Shown in pieces: positions 33,869 to 42,859 of a stretch of DNA of 50,156 nt. Position 1 is the first letter of the stretch; the number at the start of each line of letters is the position of its first letter. The position numbers were made by a program, and so were the translations under genes. The notes under the pieces are model-generated. The model had not been told where the DNA came from, made no database searches, and was given only the letters and a program-made list of their open reading frames with translations. This DNA is from JAFDVL01 sp043736395 (GTDB lineage Bacteria > Acidobacteriota > Blastocatellia > RBC074): the NCBI GenBank assembly GCA_043736395.1, contig JAYTCQ010000143.1:1-50156 (forward strand). Direction: 5' to 3'.

Positions 33869-36253
33869 CTACGTTACTCTGACCACCAGTAACGTCTGAT
33901 CGTCTTGCGGAGGGACTTCGCCGAGGAAGTTTCCGACGTCAGTCATAATGGAATTCATGGCGTCTGTCGCGTTCAATCCGTCAATGGCTTTTGTGGCTGC
34001 CAGCAAACGGTCTTCGCCGTATTCTTCCTGATTTCGGTTCATCGCTTCGGTGATGCCGTCAGAATAAAATACCAGCACATCATCCGCCGTTAATTGCAGC
34101 TTTTCCACTTTCAATAAACGATCAAAAGTCTTGCCTGAATTTAAGCCAAGACCTATTCCTGAAGGCTTCAGCCATTTGTGCTTGGTCGCGTTGCGCCACA
34201 ACGAAGGATTATGTCCGGCACGCGCGTAGGTCATCGTTTTATCGTGTGGGTCAAGCACTCCAAGCGCGAGCGTGACAAAGCTTTTTCGTTTGCAGACTTC
34301 GTACAAATGTTTGTTGACTTCGCGCAGGATTTCGCCTGGATCGGAATGCGTTTCGCTGATGGAAGTCAGTAAGCCTTTCGTCAACGTCATGTAAAGCGCA
34401 GCGGGGACGCCTTTGCCGGAAACGTCAGCGACTACGATGCCTAATTTGCCGTCGCTTAACGGGATGAAATCGAATAAATCTCCGGCGCATTCGCGAGCGG
34501 GGCGACACAGGGCGGCGATGTCGAAGCCCTGTATTTGCGGGGCTTCGGCGGGCAATAATTTTTCCTGGGCTTTCCGTGCGACTCCGAATTCGGCGAGCAA
34601 CCGGGCGCGTTCATCCTGATCTTCATCGGCGTTCAAAAGCTCTCGTTCGGCAATTTCTTTGTTGGGGGCAAGCTGCGTCAAGACTAGCGAAACAAGAACT
34701 GCGATGCCGAGTAAGATCAACGCTTTGATTCCGGCAGCATGAACGACGGAAGAGGGTTGATGATAGAGAGACAACGCTTTCAAGCTGAGGACGGAAGCGG
34801 TGTTGGCAGCGATGACCGATAACAAATCGAACTTCCAATACAACAGGAAGAAAATACTAAGAATGAACGCAGCGATGACTGATTTAAGTGAAAGTGAATA
34901 TTTTGAAGTCAACGCGCTACTGTCAATGAGAAATAACATTCCAAAAAAAACAATGACAACAATAAAAACCCAACGCGATTTTAGATACGTTCGTAGGACT
35001 GGAAATAAAAAAGCAAACAACAACGTGAGATTAAAAAAACTTCCTTCAACTAATGAACCCAGCGCGACAGCCCAAAAGGGCCAAGCGGAATTGTATGTAT
35101 CATATCCATTCGTTACCAGATGCGGCAACGAAGGCAGCTGACCTAAAACCGCAGTCAGGAACGGGATGACCGCAATGATTCCGCCAGCAAATAATCCGGC
35201 GATGAGACATTGCGCAAAGCGTTTTGAATACCATTTTCCGCGCAGAAAATTTGCCATCCCGGCTAAGTGGCCAGTTTTATATTTAGCGTGATGCGCTTCG
35301 CCAGATGTCCACGCTAAACCCATAAACAGGGCAAATCCCATCGAAATAATAATTGCTATCGAATAAGCGAGTCCGCGTTTGAGCGCCGGCGAGATCGGAT
35401 CACCACCTTCGTTGATGATGATGCCTTGTGAACCATCAGTCAAAAAATTGGTCAGAGCTACCACAAAGAAAATGATTCCCATGAAAACCAGAGAATTGCG
35501 ATGATCTATCGCTTTGCGATTCAGATTCAGAAAATAAAGCACACAGGCAGCGATAAAAATCAGTACGAAGATCACGGCTGCTAATGAATCAAGCGCGGCG
35601 GTGGGCTTCGTGCGCGGCAATTTATAAGCGTCAGGAATGCTCGGTCTCAAATCAAATTCAACCAATTTATTGGCGGAATAGGTTGTTTCTGCCCTGATCG
35701 TTAAGGCCGGATCTTCCGCTGAAGTATATTTCCAGCTGAATTTATTTGATCCTTTTTCAGGCTCAGATTCTGAGATGTACTGAAATCGTGGGGCGGCATC
35801 TCCCATAATTTCGGCAAATGATCTTTGCGCTTCTTCCCTGGAAAATGGTTGCGACTTTTCATCAGGCGGTAATTTTTTTTCAGCTTTTCTAAATCCGGCG
35901 ATTTGTCCTGATGGAGCCAGAAAAACAGTCAGGCTTCGATCTTTGGATAAATCAAGAAATCTGACTGTGAATCGAACTGGCGCAAGCAGCTTTTCTTCCG
36001 TTTCAGCAGGCGAATGGAATTGCAGATATTCTATTGTTTCATCCAAATGGTCAGTACGGATACCAGCATCCCAACCTGTGACATCGTAGCCATTTTTCGT
36101 CAGAAATTCGGCAGCTTTCGAGATGGTTTGCTGATGATCGAGCCGGAAGTGAATTTTGGCGGCATTGTCGAAACGTGGAAATAAATACCATAACGAAACA
36201 TAACCCAAGCTTCCCAAAATTAGTAAAGCGAAGAGCCAGTGATGCGTTTTCAT
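33869..36253 (-). CDS. membrane-bound SpoIIE/PP2C phosphatase
   Basis: This 794-residue protein has an N-terminal helix, an extracytoplasmic region (about residues 30-210) and around eight membrane helices (215-520, including FVVALTNFLTDG). A short linker (ERARLLAEFGVARKAQEKLLP) leads to a C-terminal PP2C-type SpoIIE domain. Its metal motifs are visible: GDLFDF, VVADVSGKGVPAALYM, YARAGHNPSLW, FYSDGITEAMN and DDQTLLVV. Such proteins dephosphorylate anti-sigma-factor antagonists or similar partners in partner-switching regulation. The ATG overlaps the stop of the upstream paralogue (ATGA), preceded by GGAGG, so the two are translated together. Confidence 0.9.
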   Translation of the reverse strand: MKTHHWLFALLILGSLGYVSLWYLFPRFDNAAKIHFRLDHQQTISKAAEFLTKNGYDVTGWDAGIRTDHLDETIEYLQFHSPAETEEKLLAPVRFTVRFLDLSKDRSLTVFLAPSGQIAGFRKAEKKLPPDEKSQPFSREEAQRSFAEIMGDAAPRFQYISESEPEKGSNKFSWKYTSAEDPALTIRAETTYSANKLVEFDLRPSIPDAYKLPRTKPTAALDSLAAVIFVLIFIAACVLYFLNLNRKAIDHRNSLVFMGIIFFVVALTNFLTDGSQGIIINEGGDPISPALKRGLAYSIAIIISMGFALFMGLAWTSGEAHHAKYKTGHLAGMANFLRGKWYSKRFAQCLIAGLFAGGIIAVIPFLTAVLGQLPSLPHLVTNGYDTYNSAWPFWAVALGSLVEGSFFNLTLLFAFLFPVLRTYLKSRWVFIVVIVFFGMLFLIDSSALTSKYSLSLKSVIAAFILSIFFLLYWKFDLLSVIAANTASVLSLKALSLYHQPSSVVHAAGIKALILLGIAVLVSLVLTQLAPNKEIAERELLNADEDQDERARLLAEFGVARKAQEKLLPAEAPQIQGFDIAALCRPARECAGDLFDFIPLSDGKLGIVVADVSGKGVPAALYMTLTKGLLTSISETHSDPGEILREVNKHLYEVCKRKSFVTLALGVLDPHDKTMTYARAGHNPSLWRNATKHKWLKPSGIGLGLNSGKTFDRLLKVEKLQLTADDVLVFYSDGITEAMNRNQEEYGEDRLLAATKAIDGLNATDAMNSIMTDVGNFLGEVPPQDDQTLLVVRVT

Positions 36254-38688
36254 TGATGACCTCCGGCGTGCAATTTCACGACGACGGCAGTGAGGTCATC
36301 GTTGACTTCTGGAATGCGCCGATGGCCTTCTCTAAGCGCCTGTGCAAGCGAAAGATTAAGCGCAATGGTTTGCTCAGAGCCGTTAATTTTTTCCCAGAAT
36401 AGATCGCGCATCGCGGGCTGTTGTAATAATTTTTGCGCGCCGTCAGAAAGCAATGTCAGCGTTTCACCCGATTGCAATTCACAACGTCCTTCCGTCACTT
36501 TAATGATTCGCTCATCAGGAAGTGAAAATTTTATCTGTTGTTCTTCGCAGTGAAGTTTGCGGTTCACGAACGGGCGCGGAAAATTGCCGGTTCCGGCATA
36601 CCGCAAGGTCTTATCTTCAGTATCGAAGACCGCATAAATAAAGCCTGAAACGTCTTCTTCTGCCATCGTGCTGACCAGTTGCGTTTGTAATCCGCGGACA
36701 ATTTCGGTAGGAGAATTATCACCGTAGCTATCACTATTCAGGCGCGGCATCAGATAACCCTTGGCGTAAGCGATCATTAAGGCAGCCGCTAATCCGCGAC
36801 CGCCGCCATCGGCCATGAAGATGCCAAGTTTGTTATCTTCCAATTGAAAAAGATCGTAATAATCGCCGCCCACTTCATGGGCCGGATGACACGCGGCGGC
36901 AATGGTTAATTGTTTCAGTTGCGGCAGACGGTCAGGCAGTAATCGAATTTGCGCTTCACGCGCGGCATTGACTTCAGCCCGTAGGGACAGCCGTTCAGCC
37001 AATAATCCGGCGTATTGCGGGCGGACTTCGTCTTCAAGATAAGTGCGTCCCCGAAAATAAAAATACAGCGCGGTAAAAAATGTCAGGATCGCGACCGTCA
37101 GCATGATAATTCCTGACTGACGAAGGGCTGGCGCAGGTTGTCCAAGAAAGTAAGTCGTAGCCTCAACAAAACTAAGAAAGCTGCCTGCCAGAAGAGTGGT
37201 CAGAATATCGAATTTGAAAAATGTGATGGTCAGGAGAATTGAGGCACAGAGAGCTGGAACCAGCGCCACCCACCACGGATAAACCTGCTGAAAATTAAGA
37301 TAAATGTTGGTGATAAAGGCGGCGAGTAAAACTGCGCCGACAATTAATCGCTGATCTTTGAAGTGCCGTCGCATCAATGGCAGCGGTAGCAGCAAGCAGA
37401 AGATCACAATCATCGTTCCAACTGAAATCCAGCTGACTAATGCAGTAGTCCACGGGAAAATTCCAAAGTTGACTTCAAAGCTGGCAATCTTCCAGCCCCA
37501 TTGTTTGTTTTGAGAATATAGCGCCACAATGAAATGGTTCAGTAACATCACCCATCCACTGATCGCGGCTCCATAGAGGAACGCTTGTGCGACATTACGC
37601 GAAGCCCATCTGGCACTTAAGAAAGCATCCAGCGATGTCAATTTGCCGGGATAATATTCACGTAAGTCACCTTCGCCACTGGAATACGCCACACCGAGGA
37701 ATAGCCCCAGCACGAGAAAGGGAAGGCAGCCGATAACCAAAAAAATTGAGATCGTATCCAGGGAAGCCAGACGCAGTATTTGCTCGTAAATTGATACGTC
37801 GCTTAGCAGTGTAAACCCGATAAAAGGGATTGCTACTCCGAAGGCGATGATAAAGATGCGGACATACGAAACTTCTTTTTGGCGCACTCGTTCGGCAAAT
37901 CGAAAAACTCCAAAGATCGTGACGATGAGCAGTAAGATCACAACTATAATAACTAATACGATCATGGGAAGCGGCCCGCCGCCCACAGTTTTCCCGATAT
38001 TCTCATCCGTGATTCGGTAATTGATCTCTTCGCCAATGACCTGATTTTCGCGAACTGAAACAGTCGTGGTGTATTCAATTTCCGGTGTGGCGGTTAAGTT
38101 CCACTTCCACGCAAAACGTCGAATCGTTGCCTCAGAGCTGCGATCTTCCGGCGTTGAGGGTTGCTCTGTTGCTGCGATATAAGTGGCTTCAGGTCGAGTG
38201 CGTAAAGCTTTCTCGGCCAGGCTGCGAGCTTCAGGTTGGTTGGTTTCAATTGAATTGGGCGCCGCCGCGAAACGACTTTGATAACCCTGAACTGTGCCGT
38301 CTGGATTAAATCGAATTTCAAGGTTTCTCTTTTTTTCCGGCGAGAGAAACAAGACATTAATTCCGGCTTCATAGATGAACTGATGCGCACTCTGCGTTGC
38401 TGCTTCGCCTTTGATGCGCAGGTAATCCCGCAGCCTGTCATCATTAGGCCGCTGTCCCTGACGCGCACTGACATATGCGCTCCAGTTGTCTACGGGGAGA
38501 CCTTTCGACGCCGCAAACTCCCGACCTTTTTGAATTGCAGTCGGACGGTCAAGTTGGAATTTGATCGCGGCTTCGGGACTATTTCGCTGATATAAATTAA
38601 TCGCCGCAAAATAAGCAAGTGGCGATAGTAAAATCAAAGCGAGCCAGAGACGATTGGCAAGTTTTGGTGGCAAAAATTTGACGCGCAT
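36250..38688 (-). CDS. membrane-bound SpoIIE-like phosphatase, divergent motifs
   Basis: This 812-residue paralogue of the next gene has the same layout: an extracytoplasmic N-terminal region, multiple membrane helices (about residues 235-550) and a SpoIIE domain. The metal-binding motif GGDYYDLF is present. Others differ from canonical: MADGGGRGLAAALM where DVSGKG is expected, YAGTGNFPRP instead of AGHNP, LLSDGAQKLL instead of SDGITEA, and NDDLTAVVV at the end. Activity may therefore be altered. The start at 38688 (MRVKFLPPKL) is chosen because GAG lies seven bases upstream; the frame extends to 38766. It is likely co-regulated with the neighbouring phosphatase. Confidence 0.85.
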   Translation of the reverse strand: MRVKFLPPKLANRLWLALILLSPLAYFAAINLYQRNSPEAAIKFQLDRPTAIQKGREFAASKGLPVDNWSAYVSARQGQRPNDDRLRDYLRIKGEAATQSAHQFIYEAGINVLFLSPEKKRNLEIRFNPDGTVQGYQSRFAAAPNSIETNQPEARSLAEKALRTRPEATYIAATEQPSTPEDRSSEATIRRFAWKWNLTATPEIEYTTTVSVRENQVIGEEINYRITDENIGKTVGGGPLPMIVLVIIVVILLLIVTIFGVFRFAERVRQKEVSYVRIFIIAFGVAIPFIGFTLLSDVSIYEQILRLASLDTISIFLVIGCLPFLVLGLFLGVAYSSGEGDLREYYPGKLTSLDAFLSARWASRNVAQAFLYGAAISGWVMLLNHFIVALYSQNKQWGWKIASFEVNFGIFPWTTALVSWISVGTMIVIFCLLLPLPLMRRHFKDQRLIVGAVLLAAFITNIYLNFQQVYPWWVALVPALCASILLTITFFKFDILTTLLAGSFLSFVEATTYFLGQPAPALRQSGIIMLTVAILTFFTALYFYFRGRTYLEDEVRPQYAGLLAERLSLRAEVNAAREAQIRLLPDRLPQLKQLTIAAACHPAHEVGGDYYDLFQLEDNKLGIFMADGGGRGLAAALMIAYAKGYLMPRLNSDSYGDNSPTEIVRGLQTQLVSTMAEEDVSGFIYAVFDTEDKTLRYAGTGNFPRPFVNRKLHCEEQQIKFSLPDERIIKVTEGRCELQSGETLTLLSDGAQKLLQQPAMRDLFWEKINGSEQTIALNLSLAQALREGHRRIPEVNDDLTAVVVKLHAGGHQ

Positions 38689-38806
38689 AAGTGCTCTAGG
38701 GTTGCTAAGTTTTACTATAGTTGCGAACAGAACACAAAAAAAGACCACAAATTTTAAGCTGCGCATGTCGCTATTTTTTGTGGTCTCTGGAGAGATGGTG
38801 AATGAA

Positions 38807-38875
38807 AGAGGTTAGCTGCTTGATGTTAGATACTAGTCCGAACTGCCAGCATCTAATATCAAGCATCTAACCTCT
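38807..38875. repeat. 27-bp imperfect inverted repeat
   Basis: Arms 38807-38833 and 38849-38875 pair at 24 of 27 positions around a 15-base loop; each contains TTAGAT and TGCTTGAT units. It lies between the phosphatase start and the end of the hpnJ-like gene, and could terminate the latter. Confidence 0.85.
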
Positions 38876-38879
38876 ACGC

Positions 38880-40322
38880 TTAAACCTGTCCGGCTTCTAC
38901 TAATTTACGTCGCCTAGATCTGGTGGCTAAAAATTCTCTTGCTTCTTTGAATAAGCGCATCCGGTCATTGTGATTCGACATCGCCCCTTTGACGATGCGG
39001 TAAATCGGTTTGGGACGGAAATAATATTCATCATAAAATTTATGTACCCAGTCCAGCATCTCTGCGCCGGACAAATGCGGGAAATTAGCCATTGGCAATT
39101 GTTGTCCCAATTCATCCGACATCTTCGTATTCATAATTACGCCGTTCGCCTTGAACCAATCGTACATTTCAGTTCCGGGGTAAGCATGCGCGACGGAAAC
39201 CTGCAACGTTTCAGCATCCATTTCTTTGGCGTAGGCGATGGTTTCCTTGATCGTTTCGCGGGTTTCTCCAGGCAATCCAATAATGAAATCGGCGTGGACT
39301 TTGATCCCGACTTTTTTACAATTCTTGACGAATTCCAATGAACGCGCTGCCGAAATTCCTTTCTTAATATTTTTCAATATCTGATCGTTGCCGGATTCAA
39401 ATCCGACGATAAATAAACGGCATCCCGCATCCGCCATGACTTTCAAAGTTTCGTAATCAAGGTGCGAACGAGAAGTTGACGACCATTGAAATTTCAACGG
39501 TTTGAATGCCGCACTCATCTCAATCATTCGCTTTGGGTTGTAAGTGAACGTGTCGTCATCAAAGAAAATTTCCTTGAGTCCTTCGGGCTTGAAAGCGTCG
39601 AGCGTCCATTCGACTTCATTCTTCACATCCTGCACCGAACGCTGACGCCAACGATGATCATCAAAAGTTTGCGGCCATAAACAAAACGTACAAAGCGCCG
39701 GACAGCCGCGTGTCGAATAAAACGCGACAAACGGATTCAGCAAAAACGGGACGTTATATTTTTTGATGTTGAGATCGCGCTTGAAAATCGGAGTGACCCA
39801 CGGCAGCGCATCCAGATCAGTCGTGAGCGGCTCCGGCGGAGTCGAAATCATTTTGCCGTCTCTCAGAAAATGTACACCGGGGATCTTTTCGAGCGGTTCA
39901 CCGTTCGCAAAGCGCGTGACGGTGTAATCAAATTCCTTGTGCGTCACAAAATCAATCGCCGGACTCGCCATCAGCGCGACTTCCGGATGCGTAGTCACCG
40001 GCGGCCCCACGAATGCAATCTTCAACGAAGGATTCAGACTCTTCATCATCTCTGCCAGTTTCACGTCATTGCCGAATCCAACATGCGAAGTGAAAAGAAT
40101 GACGAACTCATAATCTTTCGCAATCTTCGCGGTTTCATCCGGGCTGATGTGATGCGGAGGCGCATCCAGCAACCGCGAATTTTTAATCATCGCTGCCGGA
40201 TAACCGAGCCAGACCGGATACCAGTAACTTTCGATTTCCCGCGTCGCTGGCCAGCGCGAAGACGCCCCGCCATCGAACTTTTCAAAGGAAGGTGGATTCA
40301 GTAAAAGAGTTTTCATGGTCAT
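38880..40322 (-). CDS. hpnJ: hopanoid-associated radical SAM protein HpnJ
   Basis: The 480-residue protein matches HpnJ: LLLNPPSFEKFDGGASSRW and REIESYWYPVWLGYPAAM near the N-terminus, a B12-binding-like domain (residues 1-170), the radical SAM cluster CPALCTFC (CX3CX2C), and FFDDDTF further on. HpnJ acts in hopanoid side-chain maturation and has been linked to forming the cyclitol ether head group from bacteriohopanetetrol. The start could be either the first or the third residue (MTMK), with no strong binding site. No other hopanoid genes are in the window, so the rest of the pathway must lie elsewhere. It is monocistronic and divergent from a toxin-antitoxin remnant. Confidence 0.88.
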   Translation of the reverse strand: MTMKTLLLNPPSFEKFDGGASSRWPATREIESYWYPVWLGYPAAMIKNSRLLDAPPHHISPDETAKIAKDYEFVILFTSHVGFGNDVKLAEMMKSLNPSLKIAFVGPPVTTHPEVALMASPAIDFVTHKEFDYTVTRFANGEPLEKIPGVHFLRDGKMISTPPEPLTTDLDALPWVTPIFKRDLNIKKYNVPFLLNPFVAFYSTRGCPALCTFCLWPQTFDDHRWRQRSVQDVKNEVEWTLDAFKPEGLKEIFFDDDTFTYNPKRMIEMSAAFKPLKFQWSSTSRSHLDYETLKVMADAGCRLFIVGFESGNDQILKNIKKGISAARSLEFVKNCKKVGIKVHADFIIGLPGETRETIKETIAYAKEMDAETLQVSVAHAYPGTEMYDWFKANGVIMNTKMSDELGQQLPMANFPHLSGAEMLDWVHKFYDEYYFRPKPIYRIVKGAMSNHNDRMRLFKEAREFLATRSRRRKLVEAGQV

Positions 40323-40489
40323 AAAATTAATTCACTTTCTCACGAATTTTAAGAGTATAAGTCCGATGCCAAAATTCGCAAGTAGTGAACATCGCTGAAC
40401 GCCGGTACTAAAAGTGATAACAGCTACAAAAAAATAAATTGAGCGGAGGCTTGCCCTATAAGAATATCATATTTGCAGCAAATTAATTA

Positions 40490-40523
40490 CCAGAGGTTTT
40501 ACTATGCCAGAGGTTTTACTATG
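40490..40523 (+). repeat. tandem 17-bp duplication of ribosome binding site and start codon
   Basis: The 17-mer CCAGAGGTTTTACTATG occurs at 40490-40506 and again at 40507-40523. Each copy carries a GAGG binding site and an ATG. The first ATG opens a six-codon leader (MPEVLL) whose TGA overlaps the second ATG, the antitoxin start. Confidence 0.9.
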
Positions 40524-40810
40524 ATTGATGTACGCAACAGTATTTATTCACTGTCAGATTTCAAACGCAACGATCCTGAAGTGGCGGCGCAATTAGAAGA
40601 AACGGGCGGTCCGGTCATTCTGACAGTCAACGGCAAAGCCAAATATGTCGTGCTGGATACCGCAAATTATCAAAAATGGTAGACACCATCGAGGACGCTA
40701 AAACCTTACGCGCCATTCCAGAAATGAAAGAGGGGAAAGGTCGTCCTGCCGAGGTATTTTTTGCTGAATTAGCGAAAGAATTTGGATTCAAAACAACCAG
40801 GAAAAAATGA
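40521..40810 (+). pseudogene. frameshifted type II antitoxin (Phd/YefM-like)
   Basis: The intact part starts MIDVRNSIYSLSDFKRNDPE and shows the Phd/YefM-type DNA-binding N-terminus, with VILTVNGKAKYVVLDTANYQ. It stops at TAG 40680-40682 after 53 residues. One base out of frame, after the A run at 40672-40676, a convincing C-terminus continues: MVDTIEDAKTLRAIPEMKEG, then a PAEVFFAELAKEFGF end and stop at 40808-40810. A single-A deletion in the A run would explain it. The result would be an antitoxin without its toxin-binding tail. It overlaps the toxin start by ATGA in the restored frame. Sequencing error in the A run is an alternative. Confidence 0.75.
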
Positions 40811-41109
40811 GCTTCTACATTTCAACGCATCCGCAGGTGGAAGAAGATATACGTCAGGCAATGCAATGGATTGCTGAATATTCCCCACAAAAATCTGCGC
40901 TTTAGTATTTTGAAATCCTACAGGCCATTGATAGCTTGCGGAATTTTCCAGCGCGTTGTGCTTTTGCGCCGGAGCGAAAAATCTTTGGGTTGGACATTCG
41001 CCAGCTACTTTTTGATAAGTATCAGATTTTGTTTGTGATTGATGATGAAACGGTATACGTGTTGCGAGTGCGACATCAGGCACAGCAATCATTACAGCCT
41101 GAAGAATAA
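40807..41109 (+). pseudogene. RelE/ParE-type toxin with in-frame stop
   Basis: Starting at the ATG at 40807, 101 codons read MSFYISTHPQVEEDIRQAMQ, then WIAEYSPQKSAL, a TAG at 40903-40905 (codon 33), then YFEILQAIDSLRNFPARC and FAPERKIFGLDIRQLLF, ending HQAQQSLQPEE with TAA at 41107-41109. The fold pattern matches RelE/ParE toxins, with the expected basic and aromatic residues in the second half. The TAG most simply replaces a TGG tryptophan codon. Together with the broken antitoxin this indicates a decayed module, and the toxin loss plausibly removed the need for the antitoxin tail. Confidence 0.75.
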
Positions 41110-41423
41110 AGCGAGTAGGAAATGAGCTGAAATCAATTTTCGGACACAAGCATATAAATAAATAGGTACGGTAGACATCCCGCCTATCGTACCTTAATTT
41201 CAAAATCTGTTTCAGGAAATGGAAAGTCAGTTTACGCTTTTTCTTTTGATTAAAGGGAAAGCAAAAGAATCATTGACAAGATGTGCTTAGTTAGAACACA
41301 ATCCGCCCGTTCAGATAGAAGTTTTATCAGAACCAATCGAATTATTTATGCACTTTTGACGACTGAGTTTTACTGCTTTCGTCAGCCCCGTCCTGGGTAA
41401 GTTTTCTCCCCTAGTTGTTGTCT
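41110..41423 (+). other. gap before the type VI cluster, no intact gene
   Basis: This stretch separates the toxin remnant from tssK. It holds the hairpin at 41165-41193 and a 47-codon frame at 41219-41359 that starts after CAGGAA but is interrupted by TAG at codon 24; it may be a relic. I see no strong promoter match, though transcription of the type VI cluster must begin here or further upstream. Confidence 0.5.
41165..41193. repeat. 10-bp hairpin, GGTACG/CGTACC arms
   Basis: The arms 41165-41174 and 41184-41193 pair (one G-T) around a 9-base loop. The right arm carries CCTATCGTACC, resembling the repeat after the double ABC ATPase (10551-10570 and flank), so both may belong to one dispersed family. 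Confidence 0.65.
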
Positions 41424-42806
41424 ATGAGCCGTTATCGCCGAGTTGTGTGGAATGAAGGCATGTTGCTGACCCCACATCACTTTCAGCAATCTGATAATCA
41501 TTTTGAAGACCTTCTGAACACTCGGATTGCGGCACTCGCTCCATTTGAATGGGGGATTCTTGATCTACAGTTGAACCGCGATGCGATTACCAACGGCTTT
41601 GTCGAAATCCTCAATTGCAGCGGCATCATGCCCGATGGTTTATGGATGAGCATGCCGCAAATGGGCGCTCCACCCGAACCTCGCCCCGTTGAAAATCATT
41701 TCGACTCGGCGGCGATTAAATTGGATGTTTACCTCTCCATTCCTTCTAAACGAATGGGCACTGCGAATTTTCAAACAAACGGCACAACGTCCAATTCTAA
41801 TATTAGATATTTGCAGGAAGCCGGAACGGTGGTGGATGAAACTACGGGTGAAGGCGAACAGCAATTAGCGTTTGCGCGGGGCAATTTTAAAATTTTATTT
41901 GCGGATGAATTACGGGACGGTTACAGCTCTATTAAGGTCGCTGAACTGGAACGCACTGCAACCGGACAATTAACGTTCTCTGATAAATTTGTACCTCCGG
42001 CGTTGCATCTGGGAGCTTCGGCGTGGCTCAGCAATTTGCTGCGTCAGTTAGTTGAATTGCTGATTGCCAAAAGCCGTTCGCTGGGAGATCGCCGTCGTCA
42101 GGGCGGTGCCGGGCAGGTGACGTTTACTTCAGATGACACGACAGTTTTCTGGATGCTGAATTCAATTAATTCTGCGATCCCGATTATGACGCATTTGTTT
42201 CATACGCGGATTGTGCATCCTGAACGGCTTTATCGTGAAATGGCTGCACTGGCCGGAGCTTTGATGACTTTCAGTGTGACACGTCATCCAAAAGATGTTG
42301 TCCGTTACGATCATCAGGATTTGTACGGGACATTTCGTCAGCTTGATATAGATATTCGTGATTTACTGAATGTCGGAGTGCCCGAACGTTGTGTGCCGAT
42401 TCCTTTAGAAAAAGTCCGCGAATCGCTGTACATTGGCAAAGTCAACGATGAAGAATTGCTGAAGAACGCGGAGTTTATTTTAGGTGTGAGCGCGAATACT
42501 CCTGAAGACAAATTGCTGGCGCGGATTCCGATTGTCTTCAAAATCGCCGATGGCGACGGCATTGATGCGGTGATCAATAATGCTTTAATGGGCGTCACGT
42601 TAAAGCATGCCTCACCTGCACCGGGACCAATTCCAACGCGGGTTGGAATGCATTATTATCGGCTTGATCGTAATGCGCAGGATTTGGCTTTGACGCGTTT
42701 TTGGGAACGTATCATCGGCTTGAAAACCATTGCTGTGTATGTACCACACGGGATGCCGGATGAATTCCCCGATGCGAAACTTGAGATGTACGCGATTAAG
42801 CCTTAG
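41424..42806 (+). CDS. tssK: type VI secretion baseplate protein TssK
   Basis: The 460-residue protein shows the TssK (VasE/ImpJ) signature from the start: MSRYRRVVWNEGMLLTPHHF, with QQSDNHFEDLLNTRI. Later it has LHLGASAWLSNLLRQLVELL and the C-terminal LGVSANTPEDKLLARIPIVFKIA region. TssK is the trimeric adaptor linking the phage-like baseplate to the TssL/TssM membrane complex. The ATG at 41424 is chosen because the family begins here; the longer frame uses TTG. No clear binding site is seen. It is the first gene of a cluster continuing with tssL and tssM. Confidence 0.93.
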   Translation: MSRYRRVVWNEGMLLTPHHFQQSDNHFEDLLNTRIAALAPFEWGILDLQLNRDAITNGFVEILNCSGIMPDGLWMSMPQMGAPPEPRPVENHFDSAAIKLDVYLSIPSKRMGTANFQTNGTTSNSNIRYLQEAGTVVDETTGEGEQQLAFARGNFKILFADELRDGYSSIKVAELERTATGQLTFSDKFVPPALHLGASAWLSNLLRQLVELLIAKSRSLGDRRRQGGAGQVTFTSDDTTVFWMLNSINSAIPIMTHLFHTRIVHPERLYREMAALAGALMTFSVTRHPKDVVRYDHQDLYGTFRQLDIDIRDLLNVGVPERCVPIPLEKVRESLYIGKVNDEELLKNAEFILGVSANTPEDKLLARIPIVFKIADGDGIDAVINNALMGVTLKHASPAPGPIPTRVGMHYYRLDRNAQDLALTRFWERIIGLKTIAVYVPHGMPDEFPDAKLEMYAIKP

Positions 42807-42859
42807 CGTAAGATTTGTAGGGCCGGTTAGGAACCTACCTTACAAAAAAATTGTTACTT

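Noticed and set aside
40769..41203. A 144-codon frame on the minus strand
   Set aside because: It lies opposite the toxin remnant, whose sense-strand translation matches a known toxin family.
40807..41359. Stop-codon recoding: two in-frame TAG codons (40903 and 41288) inside otherwise readable frames
   Set aside because: TAG serves as a normal stop in several genes here (for example at 5256 and 10467), no recoding element is visible, and the flanking antitoxin is frameshifted as well, so decay is simpler.
41219..41359. A 47-codon gene before tssK
   Set aside because: It has an in-frame TAG at codon 24 and no recognisable similarity; kept only as a possible relic.
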